A stretch of DNA of 64,000 nucleotides from Acanthococcus lagerstroemiae (taxonomy: Eukaryota; Arthropoda; Insecta; Hemiptera; Eriococcidae): positions 26,853,266-26,917,265 of the forward strand of contig CM063114.1 in NCBI GenBank assembly GCA_031841125.1, written 5' to 3'. Each line of letters begins with the position of its first letter. Within the stretch, counting starts at the first letter, position 1. Under the pieces are notes generated by a model. It searched no databases, was not told the DNA's origin, and worked only from the letters and a program-made list of their open reading frames with translations. Of this stretch, positions 46,410-60,300 are shown one piece after another. Both the position numbers and the translations under genes were made by a program.

Positions 46410-46448
46410 GAATACTGGTTGGGGCCCGCCGGGCCCCAACCAGTATTC
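46410..46448. repeat. 39-bp GC-rich palindrome
   Basis: Arms of 19 bases, gaatactggttggggcccg and its exact complement, are separated by one base. It lies between short G/C-rich MITE-like words (46340-46370 and 46450). Confidence 0.9.
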
Positions 46449-46899
46449 CCCCTTTACAATTCCCTTGCCAGTCCGCCGGTGAAGAAAAGTGGAATATTTT
46501 CATCTCTGAGGTGCATGCATTCCTTGTTGAATGTTGAAGCATTGTTATACTATTTTCAGTTAAACCCATTTTTAACAGCTTCGTCGTGGTTGCTTCAAAA
46601 CCTTTAAACCTCTCTCCTGTAAAATTTGTGTTTTTTTTTTTTTTTTGCAGATAGCACCTTTTCATATACTAACTCAACGATATTATCAATCTTTCTCTTT
46701 GTTCTCCTGAAAAATTTCGTTTTGCATGCTAAGAAGCTTTTTCGAGGAGACAGTCATGTATTGTAAATAGTATTAAGAAATGTTTCGGGGGGAGGGGGGC
46801 GTATTACCGAGTGTCATTACTCCCAATGAATTTTAGCATGTTAAATGCGTTAAATTTTTGACAACGACACAGAAGAATCCAATAACTCAAATAAGAGCT

Positions 46900-47720
46900 C
46901 AATTGGGTGACCTTGGTTTAATTTTTCAAAATTTTCTGAACTATCGAATTACCGAAATCCAAACTAAAGAAAAAGTTCCAAAATCGTACGAGGACGAATT
47001 ATCGAATTGTAAGGAGGAGTACCTGAAGAAATAAAGTAAAATATGAGTGAACCAAAATGAGAAATAACAGTAATCGATATTTTAATAGTTTCCTTGAGTT
47101 TTCAACGTCAATCAATTTTTGTCAGTCTTTGAACTTCAAATGTTGGCTTGAGATTGATATACACTTTAATAAGCTTTTCCTTTCAACATTACATACAAAA
47201 AAATTACCATTTGATCCAATAATGAAGTCCAATCAAAGACGTCCAAGAACAATTGTAACATTTTTTATAGCCCCCCCCCCCTCCCAAAGAAGTAGAAAGA
47301 AGACGACTTTCAATCCGATAGTTCATTCGATATTCATTTCTATACAAACATATTATTCTTTCCCTGAAAATTCGTCCTCATTTTAGTATTCAAGCTTTTC
47401 CCAACAGACTGGATTTTCGTAATGGTGAAGATGAATCAGTGACTTTTAATGTTTCAAATTTGAGTTTTGGAGCAACAGTCGGGGCAAGATAACAACAGAC
47501 CGATAGTCTGAACTCGATAATCGTTAAAACTCTCCAATTTAGTTGTCCGATTGATTTGTAAAAACTAATCAGTGCTTGATGCCCATTTTGGTTTATGGAG
47601 TCTTTTAAACTCGGAAATGGATCTAGAATTTTCGTGTATGTTTTATTTCAACGATCTTTACTGTTTGATTTCGATAATTTGTCCACGTCTGAATCTCATT
47701 TTGGATTCCGAGGTCCACAC
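46900..47720 (+). repeat. Dispersed repeat family A, copy 3 (diverged)
   Basis: Collinear with 23930-24655 with many substitutions. Shared words are 'ttttcaacgtcaat', 'aacattacat', 'aatgaagtccaatcaaag', C-tract at 47271-47282, 'gatagttcatt', 'aaaaactaatcagtgcttg' and 'tggagtcttttaaac'. The oldest of the three copies. Confidence 0.75.
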
Positions 47721-48730
47721 AAGTGTCAATATATAAAAAACTTGACAAGCTGATTACGAGATTTCAATTAATTTAAGAGGTCTTTACAAACACTTTTAAT
47801 TAGCACAATAGTGATGAAGTTATACACATCTGCAAACATGTGGAAAGTGAACATGACTGGTCTTTGATTTGATCTATTCAATTACGAAAGTAAAACAGAA
47901 TGACAAACTTCATCTACAACTCTAAATTATGCCTAATGATTAGGTTCCTCCTTTGCAAAACCTCACATCGCAAACTTTGTACTCATTTGTCTTCAACAAG
48001 CCTGCACTTATTTCAGTTGTATGAAGTCCAAGATTTCCCGTCTCGAATTCGGTATTCGTTCTTCAACGAGCCTTATTTTGACTCGCAATTAGGAACGAAT
48101 TGGTTATAAGGTACCGAGAAATATCCCTGTGGGCCGGTACTTTCAGAAATTTTAGGCCGCTGTAATGGCTGGAAGACAGAGGAAAAACGGGGTAAGGAAA
48201 ATGAAATGTTGAGCGATACTGCAGCATTTTCCCAGTAGCTCTTTAGGTTCAAATCCGCCCCTGCTCTCTGTGAATAACCATAAAGACTTTGCCATTTCGT
48301 AGTTATTTCATTACGATGCACACAACATCTGTCCCTAACCACGGGGCTCCAGTTGGCAGTGAAGTACGTAGAAAAGACAAATCAACCGAAAAAAAGTTGT
48401 TATATTGAAAATATGAGACAGTGAAATGTTTGATCTACCGCGCACTTCTAGTTATTATCTCTAGAACATCCATAGGGAAGGCAACTGGCCCCCTCTTCTT
48501 CAACAAATCTTCAGTCTAAATACCGAATTAAATCTCAAACGACCGACTATTACCGGCTGTTATCAACATAATCACATTCGAAGCCACAAAATAAGCTGTA
48601 AATTTTTTTAATGTTTTATTTTGACGGCTCCTAATCCGAGAAATAAATTTGGCAAATTTTCCGCGCTCTTTTCTTAGAAACAAAATAATACGCGAGACTT
48701 CATGTGTAAAATGTGTAAATCTAGTATACA

Positions 48731-48845
48731 ATTTGGAGACTTTTGTCAGAGAAGGGTGGGTTATGCTTGTAACGCTTGTGTAACTCACGGCGATGCTACA
48801 CGGTGGCTTATTTTTACGTGTGCGAGTCTGATTTGTGAGATATTT
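48731..48845. repeat. Repeat family J, copy 2
   Basis: Matches 45831-45935 ('ggagac', 'gaagggtgggttatgct', 'gtgtgcgagtctgattt'). Confidence 0.6.
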
Positions 48846-51434
48846 TGAATAGTATTAGTGCACAGTCCGGATTAAGATGCAATTTGGGTGGTTCATGTTC
48901 TAGATTTTATAAACGTTGGTTGGTGAGGCTAAATATCAACAGAGATTAAGATGTTTGGTGTTTTAAGTAGCCCTAATTGTACACCCATTTATTACGATCA
49001 TGCGGTGTGGAGGAATTATTGCTTTCCGAATCAATTCTTGTGAATGTTTCGACGCGATCCCAATTTATTTAATGGGTTTCGACCTATCCACGAGCACTTG
49101 CAGGGTATATAGTTACCGAAGTTATGCTGATACCTGCTGCCTTTTTCATAGTTAGGTTAGTTTACAACTGACGGGGTAACCTATATTGCAAGAGGTAGCG
49201 GTTTCTTCTTTTTAAGGGTTGAAATAGATCTTCCTAATGAATAGAACACCTATTTGTCTAAGGTCAATTTTATCTTCTTTTGTCATAAATACATTTATCT
49301 GTACCTCGGCTTGGATTAAGACAGACCAACTGTTTACTTTTCGAGTTTGAGAAAGAGTCTGTATACAGAATGCACATGTTAGGAAATTAGTTCGGCTAGC
49401 TGATATGGAGTATTTCCTCGGAATCAAAACTGACCATTGAACTACCTAATTATTTCAAAATCAATAACCATTCAAAAAATCAAATGTTTCAAAATATCGA
49501 AGTTATTTGCCAGCCGTACAAATAATTTGGAAACTGAGAATTTTCTAGAGAATTATGAATGAAGAACTAAGTATTTCGGGTCACGTCGAGGCTGTTAGAT
49601 AATTTACTAAGAGACTTAAACCATTTCCATAAAAGAGATAAACCCAACTAGAAAATACTTCTATCCTAATATTAGAACATGAGAGAAAAACTGGAGCTCT
49701 CCAGTTAGCTACATATATTTATACTTGAAATGTAATATTTAAATGTAAATCTGTTTAGTCAACAAAAACAAATGGAGTATATTGTTTTTTTGAAACAACG
49801 ATCGGAACAAAAATATCACGGTTGAATGAATTTTGAACTTGAGGTTCATGTAGTTTGAGCCGTATAATCTCATCTGGTAAGGAACTAACGAATATGGAAA
49901 GGGTTTCTGCACCCCTCCCCCCAATGAAAAGTGTTTTCCCTAGTTTCCAGTTTTTTATTATGCGAGGACTTCCAACTCGTTAACATGCAACAGAGCAAGT
50001 GAGCGTATTCCGTAATATTAGAAATTAGAAAAATTAACGAAATCCCCCCTTCCCATAATAGAGACGAAACACTAAATTGTACGATATGAATAATTGTTTA
50101 GAAAAGTACGCCTAGTCGGCATAGGATCGAGTGAGTTAGAAAAATTCGAAAACACGCTTCAGTTATTAATTTTTCGTTTTCAATGTGAATAAGAAAGCGG
50201 CCGGCGCAAATCATTCAGAAATGCCGAACTTTTTTCATTCTCGTCTGCTCACCCAGTTGCCATCTTAAGGTGTAAAAATAATCTTAATATTCTAAGAATT
50301 TTCCGTTTCTCGTATTCTGAATCGTCTTTCCCTATTCGGTTTTGATAAAAATTTTACAAAATGGACATTTTCAGCGAATGCCTTTTTCTACATAAATTTA
50401 ATCAGTCTTTTTGCTTTTAGCTTCAAATTTTTATTACCTGCGGTATCTTCTCTAGATACTTCAAATGGGCAAATAAATCCTGTGGGAGGAGGCGGGGGTT
50501 CTGCCCGTCTTAATAAGAAGTTGTCGGGCAATGAACTAAATTTAACCGCGAGGAAAATCCTTAGTCTTCGTACAGAAAAATGAAGGGGGCTTAATTCGAA
50601 TTTCAAAATATACAAGTATCGGAATAAACAGAATTCCCCTCTCCCAACAGCCAAAGAATACATGGCAAGCTTCATCGCTAAGCATACGACAGCACATTGT
50701 TTCACGCACAAAAAAGACACCAAAATGACTTCTCTATAGGAGCGGGCGGAGGGAGATAGTTCTAAGTTGTTAAAAATCTTAAGTTATCCGACTGCAGAAT
50801 CTCAAGTCGGGCAGTTTTCGAAGATCGCCAGCCTGATTCTAGAGTTCTGTAATTCCTGAATTAGGGTCAAGTTCCCGAAAGTGTAACGTGTTATAGTTGA
50901 ATTATTCAGACATTATACTTTTGCCTTCTCAGGAAGTCAAAAAAGTTTAAAACTGGTACAATTTTGAGAACATTACCCTGTCGGTTCAATGAAACACAAG
51001 ACATTTTTTTAAACAATCAAATTTCCATTCTTATATTCGCCCATAAGCTCAAATATCCGACCTCGAATTGGGGAAGGCTTATGAGGTGGGGGGGGGGCAA
51101 CAAGTATCAAAAGAATACTAACAAATATTTTTCATTCGTTAGATTTCCAGTTTTCTTGGGTGGGACTTTCTGTGGATGGGGCGGCTAAGCCCCCAACATC
51201 CCCTATTTACACCTATGAATCTGCCCTTTCCAATTTTGTAACTCCAGAACAATAGTACCTCTACTTTATTAATATGGGTAAAATTTGATAATTGATTTGA
51301 AATCTAATTTTAGGACTTTGACAGAACACTTATTGATTTGAATTCGCAGTTGGTCAACGCACGAGTCTGCTCGGTCGTTTCTCATAATAAAATTAACTAA
51401 ACATTGAAACAGAGTTGATGTTTGAAATTCAGTC

Positions 51435-51740
51435 ATGGACACCGACTTATGGAAAATACTGGGGGGGGGGGCAGAATCAAAGTTATCACGGTTCTTAGGA
51501 GCAGTCAAAAATCCCTCTCTGAAAATTCGAATGGTCGTCTTCCATCTATTTTGGTGCCAAAATTATACCCTTCTCATTATTACTTATCACATTTTACTTT
51601 GTTTTTTGTTAAATAAAAAAATTAATGATAAGATTTGTTGAACGTTTTCCATTTTTGAGTTGAAAATATTAGGAGAGGGGCGTCGCTCCTCCAAAGTTTT
51701 TATTGAGAGCGCGAAGCCCCCCAAAAAATGCCAAGTTGGC
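51435..51740. mobile_element. MITE-like element with G/C-rich ends
   Basis: A G10 tract at 51462-51471 and 'gagcgcgaagccccccaaaa' at 51710 face each other around an AT-rich interior, as in the 15311-15742 element. True ends not defined. Confidence 0.35.
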
Positions 51741-52026
51741 GCCTAAGGATTCGGTCATTTTTTAGGCGATGCGTAATTCAAAACTGAAGCTCAGGATAAC
51801 GCCAAAGTGATTGAAATGTTTTTTCATTTCCCTTACATGTCAATCAACAGTGTTTTTTTTCTCTATTCTTTTCTCTCTTTAAAAGAGAATCTGTCTCATG
51901 GACCCATGCATTGAACTAATCCAGAATGACCCACAATAGAACGATACATTAACATTAAATCTGAAGGTTCAAACTTATTGTTTTTTTTACAAGCAAGTAA
52001 CATTTAACAGAACTAATACTTCACTG

Positions 52027-52095
52027 CCCCCCCCCCCCAAAAAAAAAAAGTAAAAAATAAATAAATAAATAATAATAATAATAATTTTAATAAAA
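52027..52095. repeat. C-tract, A-tract and AAT/AAAT microsatellite
   Basis: About 12 C, then A-rich sequence, then aaat and aat repeats. Low-complexity DNA. Confidence 0.9.
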
Positions 52096-53199
52096 AAATT
52101 AGAGGACTGTGCTCAGAGCTTGTGATATTCTCGAGCTAAACAGGCCATCACTTTTTAAAATCAGGTTTAGGGATACCTATTAGGAGTTGAATCGCTCACT
52201 AGGAGCGCTACATAGTCATACTAACACTTATAACTGAAGTTCATTAAGGCGTGCAAATATCGACTTCTCTTCTTTATTACATGGGAAGCCAAGATTAATT
52301 TTGTTTAACCAATATTCGAACGTCGATTCGTTTTTGAAAAACCATTTTTATATAATGAGCAAAATAGTTTTCAACTAACCTATTTTCAAAAAAAATGTAA
52401 TTCTTCAGAATTTCGGAACACCGAATCATCGTCAATACATTTTTTATGGGAGAGATTAATTTTTCGTACCATAACTTTATAGTTGCTAGTTCTGCCACCA
52501 GATGTCAGCCTATTACATGTAACTCCCATAATAAAACATTTTATCTACAAGCTTTGTAAGGGGTGCGAGTAACTCCTCTACTCCTCCTTTCTACCGCCTG
52601 CTCAGCTTATGTTTTTTCTTCATTTATTCTTTACACAGGTGTTCGTGATCCTACTCAGAATTCCGAGAAACTGTTGAGCATCGATACTCCAAAACCTCTG
52701 ATTCGTGAGTACTTCATTCTTAGCAAAATTCCTTTCAGTAGGGATGGATTGGGATCTGAAAAGAACATACCTAGCGCCGGTCCATTCTTCATTTTCATCA
52801 CCCCTCCACGATGTATCATTTCCTTGCTCCCTTCTTTCCATCTAATATAGTGGTCCAAAACTTCCCAATGTACCGGCCCACTAGGAAAGTTCCTAGTAAT
52901 CTATGACCAATCTGCCCTAACTTTCAGCGTATCGAAAAGTATCAAAAATGGACTCGCTCAAAGGTGACCTTATATCAACACTGCATCTTTGGTATCTTGA
53001 CATTGGATTAACATGGCTAACTTATGCGGCTTCGCCTATCCAGTATATCCATTTTTAGTACAATATATCGACCTCCCCGGAAGTTTTCTTGCCGAGCGAT
53101 AATTTTTTTTCTCAAATGAACTAGGTAAGTCTAAAAATGGTTTTGAAATAGCGAACCGAGGTAATGACTTATTCCAGCTAACCTCGTTAGTACAGGAAA

Positions 53200-53900
53200 A
53201 GCGAAACCTCGACCTTATATCATTAAAGTTCATCCCGAGTTGAATTAGGTATATTCAACCATTTATTATAATATACGAACCACATAACCGAGATCTCGCA
53301 ACAGTTTCGTCATAATTGTAATGATTGAGCCGAGATATAAAGCTAACCAAATCCTACATGTACCAATCACGTGCTCCGAGTGAAGTTGGACCGAATGTAA
53401 TAATTAAATAGCCGACAACACCCACAAAATCCTTTTCTATCGAAGCCTCATATAAACCACGTTAAATCGAAACTCCGAGCGAATTACACGAAAAGATTTT
53501 CTTATTCCCGGGCTATTTTTAACCAGGATGCGTAGAGGGCGAGCACCTCCCAGTATGCATATTGAAAAATACTTGATGATGACTTTTCGGTATTACAAGA
53601 ATTAGTCCATCCGTTATCGCGACAAATTTCAATATTGTAACTTGATAAAAACATTACTACTAAGAACGTATTTTCGAATCGTAAATTATCTCGCGTACAC
53701 CAACATCGTGTTAAATCGTATCCGTTGCCAAATAAGTTAATTCTAGAACGTTATCCGGCATATAGTGGAAATGACTTTGTATAGTAGGCATGTATGGTGT
53801 TCGGATATGTAGTCAGTTTGGTACATCATTTCAAAAATGCATCGGATCCGAAGAATTCGAAAAATTCTTGTTAATTAACGAGAACCAAAGTGAAGGATTT
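53200..53900. promoter_or_regulatory. Unique intronic block (candidate enhancer)
   Basis: It is unrepeated and CpG-containing, with TAATTAAAT and TTAATTAACG-type cores (53400-53410, 53870-53882). Hox first introns often hold enhancers; specific function is not visible. Confidence 0.3.
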
Positions 53901-54973
53901 TTTGAATTGCGAATGAACAAACGTAGGAGTGGAATCTGAATACTAGACTTTATTTAATCAGTGTCTATATTTGTATTCCGAGTTCACAACAATACAGAAT
54001 ATCTCAGAAACTCCAGAACTTTAATAATGAGTAAAATAATTATGCCCAAATCATACCACAGTCCTCAAATATCAGCAAATCTACAAGTCATTAGCTTTTC
54101 TGAGCAGTGAAATCCGAAACTAGTTTACTTGTAGTTTCCAATTTTATCGTCAAGAAAAGCTAATGATTCACAGATCTGCTGATAATTGAGGAGAAAGGTG
54201 ATCCGACTTGGTCGTCATGCCCCTATAATTCAAGTGCATGAAAAATTTTTCTGGAATCTACATTGCATGCAGATACATCTTTACATGGATATGTCTTACG
54301 GCGACCGAACAGGTTCCACGCACACAGTCGATGCGCAACAGAAAAAAGTAAAATATTCAACAGTCGTCCATTCTCGGTATCATTCGGCATTCTCCGTGTA
54401 AGGTCCCTCGTGGACCTTATAGATAACAATAACAGCGGCGGTGGAACGAATGACCGCGTAAAGAGGAATATGTAATTACATCACAGCGGCAATGTTTTTG
54501 TGCGAACCGAAAACGACACAGAATTTTTGTTTTGTGCCGAGCCATTAGACATATCCATTCTAAAAGCTTTTTTTATTACTTTGTCAGGGGTTACAATCGA
54601 ACATCAGGAAGTTAATTAGAAGACTATAATTCTTACTAATCAAATATTGCCCGCACTACAGAGAGTAAATACCGTCAGCTGACCAATAAGTATCTTATTT
54701 TGAATACTGATAACTCCGAGGGTTGCAAAAACTGAAATAAAAAACTATAAGAACATTATTTATTGGCCCGACCCTTTCATCGTTTTACCACAAAATAGAA
54801 CAAATCACACCGATTGAAGATGACTAAAGCTCGTTATTGTAGTTCTAATGGTTCGACAGTTATGAGTTCCCAAGGTACGGCAAAAAAGTTGGATAGCTTT
54901 CAGACAGTACAATCTTACTGCTGTTTTACTATGAATGATGATGTATTAATTGCACTAATAGAACGATAATGAG

Positions 54974-55566
54974 CAAGGCAGGGCAAAATATGCTTTGGCA
55001 TATTTTTTTCTATGATAATTCAATATAGGAATACTGATGATATTCTTGCGAGTTCTAAAATTCCCAGTAAAATGAGTCCCATGTGTTTGGGCATATTTTT
55101 GCATATTTGGATATAAAATGTATATGTTCGTATATTTGTATTATTTTTAGGGAATACTGGAGAATATTTTACAAATTTTCTCCTTTTTTGGAAGTATTTT
55201 CAAAATTTTGGATTTTCTTTTTCATTTTGAACAAAATTTGTAACTGGTCTCATTTGATAGAAAATTACAAAACAAATAAATTTTATTCTCAACATTTTTG
55301 CATCAAAATCAATTGTTCGCGAGATATTTGAAAAATTCGCCTACGCGTGTAGCGCTTCACTTACTTAACCTACTTGTCAGGCGTAGGTTATACTATGAAC
55401 TAACACGCATTATTGTGCGAGATCTGTTTTCTGATACCCATATTGCGCAAGAATATTGTAGCATATTTTGAATTTTCAAAGAATATTTTCGCATATATCA
55501 GTTTGGTTTTAAGAACATAATGTGCGCATATTTTGTGAATTTTAGAGAATATTTTGCCTTGCCTTG
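54974..55566. mobile_element. hAT-like MITE with caaggcagggcaaaatatgc ends
   Basis: The left end caaggcagggcaaaatatgc matches 18 of 20 bases of the inverted right end caaggcaaggcaaaatattc. Flanking octamers ataatgag (54966-54973) and gtaatgag (55567-55574) differ at one base, as expected for an 8-bp duplication. Subterminal 'gcatatttt' words recur in both orientations. Non-coding. Confidence 0.85.
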
Positions 55567-56219
55567 GTAATGAGCTGAAAATTTTTCTATAAGTTTTTAG
55601 TCTTACTGCCGTCGCACCACAAGTGAGTGCTAAATATGTACATCGAAAATTAAACAAAACTATCGCTGTAGCTCGATTGGTTCTGGAGTTAGAGGTTCCT
55701 GAAGTCCATTAAAAAATAATTTTTGTTTAAGTATTAGTCGGAGTAAATTTGCCTTTACTTTTCAAGTTCCCCTGCATGATTACGAGTGAAACATACTACT
55801 TCTTGTTTTAGAAATCTGATTTTTGGACGATGAAATTTGGGGAGCCAATGATCTTCGAATCACTCCAACTACAAAAACTACACTTTACAAGTTTTGATCT
55901 GACTAGCACTCTCTTAAGGTTAAGGTCAAGTGACAGCAAGATTAAACTTTTAGAACGTTTTGAAATTTCTTAGGAAATTCATATATACAGCAGCTGCTAT
56001 TAGAAATAGGACATACGTCAACGGTACCTTTTCCGAGCACAAGATTTTCCTATTGGTTTTCCAATACCACGTTTCGAGGACCCCTGGCTTTATAACTAAG
56101 GTATAGGACATGCCTTTGACTTCTCTTACATACGAGTTCTTCATACGTTTCTCGAGACATGCTGACGCTGTCCACTTTTATTTTTCTAAAAAGTGCCCCT
56201 TAAAATTCGTGTTAAACGC

Positions 56220-56800
56220 TAGTGCTACTAGTTCATCGTCTCTTTTATCAGCATGTTGGATGTAAATATATTAAATTTAAAAAAAATACACGAATTCAAA
56301 GCCACTGGCAAATTAGCTTTGTATGGTCTATAAATTGTGTAGATTCTTTTCAGTTCGGGTATAACTGACGTCGACACCTATTCCGGATGCTAATATTCGA
56401 AATTCGAACTCGCCCATCGCGACAGTTAAAACATTATCGTATAATTTATTTGTCGAGTGCGAATAGCGCTCGTTCCATTTTTAAACGTTATACAGCAGGC
56501 AGGGCGTCGTGTAATAAGACAACACCAAACGATGGATTGGAACGTGGAGTTTACCCTCAATAAAAACCTCCTAACAATGGGTTTATTCGAAAGGGGGTGA
56601 ATAAGAGGTATATTTATTGGGGTAACTGGGTAATTCGTTTCAATGAAATCTTTTCTCTCTTTCACCTTTCACGTTGCCGCGAGTCGAGTCGATTAAAACG
56701 TCGATACTTTCGTCAATGTTGGGCTGCTTTCGAAATATTATTTATCGGCTCGTATTATTGGAGACTATACATATCCACTATGCGGTAGAGTGAAGTGAAA
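56220..56800. promoter_or_regulatory. Unique intronic block (candidate enhancer)
   Basis: Unrepeated, CpG-containing ('ttgccgcgagtcgagtcg', 'aaaacgtcgatactttcgtc') with several TTATT/TATTTATT sites. Composition differs from surrounding repeats. Confidence 0.3.
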
Positions 56801-57100
56801 AAAGTTCGAATTTTGAAAAGTGGTCTCTTAGTTAGGACAAGAAACGTATCGAAAAGAGGAGCCTCCTCCTGAACATTTTACAGAGTTGGCAAATTTAGCA
56901 AAATTTGTCCTCCATAGGCAAAATCAGATCGTTATTAGCAAAATACCAAAAGCATTAAATTTTTTTGTCTGCCAGTTTTAAAAAGTGTTTGTCAGTTGAC
57001 TAAAGTCAATTTTCTCCTCCCCTTTCTGCCCCCGGAAGACGTAGTTCCTTTGGTATATTCTTATATGAAACTACACGGTAACACATTCACGTAATTTGAC

Positions 57101-57304
57101 TTGTATTGGTTTACCAATAAAGAATTTCAAATGTATGTACAAAATAGGAAAAATGAAGTTCCGGTGTTTGAAGGAGAATATGTAAACGAGTCTGAGGAAA
57201 AGTTTGTCAATCTGAGTTCCCAAGATATACACGATTTTGAAGATCCGAATCGAAATGTCCAATTTCTGGGATGGATTTCTGCAAAGGAAAGGATATTTTC
57301 CTAG
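57101..57304 (+). other. Orphan ORF, unknown
   Basis: It is open without an upstream ATG near its left limit and includes VPVFEGEYVNESEEKFVNL and DPNRNVQFLGW. The acidic, protein-like composition is unusual for the intron. No family recognised; it could be a decayed coding fragment. Confidence 0.2.
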
Positions 57305-57319
57305 TCCCTTGGCTGTGTA

Positions 57320-57380
57320 TGGCGCAGTAGTCTAATTCTCACCTAAGAAGTGAAAAATAAAGAGAAAAAGGTCTCGTGTT
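57320..57380 (+). other. Possible tRNA-derived SINE promoter (A and B box-like)
   Basis: tggcgcagtag (57320-57330) fits the RNA polymerase III A box. ggtctcgtgtt (57370-57380) is a weak B box match 40 bases on. No tRNA cloverleaf is apparent. Confidence 0.25.
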
Positions 57381-57399
57381 ATCGGTGGACGACGTTCTT

Positions 57400-60300
57400 T
57401 TTTTCCTTGTAAAACTGGTTTACAGAAAAACAAAGATGAAATTTTGATATTTGTTCATATCTGCATTGAAATTAGCACTCAAGGCGTTCTGGGGGAGACT
57501 TCAGTGCTTCGTGTTCCATCTTTGTGATTATCTAGTATTACCAACAGACATCCAACTAGATCACGTTGTACAGCTAAAGACACAATTTTAGAAATTTCAA
57601 CTTATTCACAATTTTATTAAAATTAGCGCTGATGCGACTTTTTTTAAAGGGGTTTTGTGACTACCTAGTTTATCTCTAACTGGACCGATTTGTGCTACTA
57701 AATTTTCAATTTTTGTCTATTATACCAAAATACTTCAGAATTATTCAGTTCAAATTTTAAAAATGTAATTCGCAAAACGTCAATTTCCGAACCTTTAAAG
57801 TTTGAAAGTGCTGAGGACAACGAATTTTCTGTCTATAGCGTTCGCTCTGGACTTGTTTGAAAGGCAATTTTAGGTAGTTTTTGGATCTGTTGCCAACTCC
57901 AAATTAACAAAATGGTATCTTTTTCTCCCCTCGCCCCCAGACGCGTCTATTTAAGGTGTTTTCAAAAGTATTTCTCAAGGTAATTTCATACCTGGTTTCA
58001 AATTTTCATGAAAAACGTTTTTTCACCAAGGTTCAAAATAGTTTCAATGAAATTTTACCTTTAAATCCGAAAATCAGCGCGAAAAATACATTCATAAATA
58101 CTATTTTCCGTTTCTTTAAAGCCAGAAACTTCAACTTTCTCAGTTTACACGCTAACCTACTAAAATTTAAAACTCCTGGGTAAGCCAGTAAAAATTAAAA
58201 TTTTGTACTGAAATTGGCACTTTAAGTATACACCGAAAAACAAATTGTTCACGAAGCACAAAACACTGTCTACGGATCCCAATTTTGATTTTTGATTTAT
58301 TCCCCTCCGACTTTTGACAGAAATTGGCCCTCAACCGTAGTGGGTACGACTTGGAAATTTCATTTTCGAATCTAAAATATTCAGGCATGTATAAATTACT
58401 AATTTGGTCTGAACCCCTTCTAGTGGCACTCGGAGGTGTCGAATGCAAAAGATACGATCAGGATTAAATTCAGCGGGTCTGAATTATTTTCTTGAATTTC
58501 CTGCCCTATTTGGTTGCCACCATGAGAGAGTCTCGATCCAAATCGCTGTCCCATCGTGATCACCATTAGTACACACAGGACCTCTCAAAATATAAGAGTC
58601 AAAGGTCTGAATTCTTAACGCTTGTGGGACCCGAGCCAGAGGAAATGGTTAGTTAAAATTGTCAGTTTGTCAGAATAAAGAGAAAAGAGACTTTCACTTG
58701 TGTACTTCTTATTCAGGAACATTGCGAGCTCTATCGACGACGGAGGGGGGTGAAAAATATCGAAAATGCCAACTCGGTACGCACAAAACTTTTCATTAAA
58801 AAAAAAAAAGAACGACTTTTATATTATTTGGACTGTACACGGCTAATGACCAAAAACCTACAGAAAAATAAATGCCGATTCGAAACAATACATTTTTTAT
58901 GCGAGTCAAAAAAATAGTCTACGACTTTTTTCAACTGCCGATGCCGATTGGTGGCCAAAATGTTGACTATATGGTTAAATTTGCCGGAAAATCAAGATGC
59001 CGACTTCAAAGATCCTTGTGGGTATCGCCCCTCTTTCGTTGCTCCTTTGCCATAATCCAGTTTATCAAAAACTTTTTTTAAATTTTATTGAAACCGATCT
59101 GGACGAGAAGGATCCTGACAAAATGAATCCACTACGAGGAAGCAGGAGGCACTTCCTTTTTCTACCGCTCAATTTGGCTTAAGATTTCAAATTGAAATCG
59201 GCTTGGAAAACTTTCAATGCTTATCGTTGAAATTTTGCCATATTGTTTTTATACATCAAGAGGCAACAAAATCGCCCGACTTCAAAATATTTATTATTTA
59301 TTTTTTAGATCCATTCTGGATTCTATCACAAAATTCCGAAAAAGAAAAAAGTTGAAAAATTCCACTGATTGTATTTTGGAAAAACGCACGCCTCATATAA
59401 AACCGTCATAGTTTTGGACGTTAGGTCACTAGATTTTTCTTCAACTTTATAGATTAGTTACACTCCTCTCAAAAGCTTCAAAATCCCCTTTTATTCACCC
59501 CTACCATAATTTGCGAGGCAGGGAATGTCAGCTGAAATTTTAAAATTCCGAAAATATCATCAACTTCAAAGCCTCGTATCTCCGCACTAAGTAGAGATGG
59601 AAAAAAGCAATTTACGCTATTCAATTTGTTACAACGTTTAATATTATTTCATTATCACTCATTATAATCTTCTTTATTGCCAGTTTATCTTTTTTCCAGT
59701 AATTGAATTTTCGGCATGCCAATACATAACAAGTCACATGTTGAAAATTTGAAAAAATTACGCAAAATAACCAACTCATCCAAACAATTTTAGACGTTTC
59801 CTCATGATTTTTTGTTAAATTAATTTTTGAAATGTTCAAAATTTGTACAATTTATAAATTTAGTGGCTATCTATAATATTGTAAGTGAAATACGTGTTTA
59901 GTCCAATTTTTCAAGTAAATTACGAATCCAGCCTTAAATTTTTGATACAGTGATTCTTTCTTTTCTCCGTATGGTCTTAAAAAGTACTCGCAAAGCTCAA
60001 AATTTAAAGTCTGAAAATAAAGTTTTTTAAATTAATTTTTTGTTCAAATTGGAAATCTGGGTTTTTTACCCTCGGAATGGCATTGTCAATGATTAACAGA
60101 CCATTTACAAGGTGAAAACAGGTTAAATCGTAATTTCAAGTCCAGATCCCAAATCTGTGCAAAAAACAGGATCCCATGCCTTATAATACTTTTTAAATTT
60201 CTTACTATTTCAAATGTGTGAAATTTGAGTTCTGTGAGTATTTTAAATTAATTGAAGAGAGAATCATACCTGTATCCTAAATTCATAACCCACCCAAAAA

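Noticed and set aside
48246..48256. Perfect RNA polymerase III B box word ggttcaaatcc
   Set aside because: No A box at suitable distance and no cloverleaf, so not called a tRNA or SINE.
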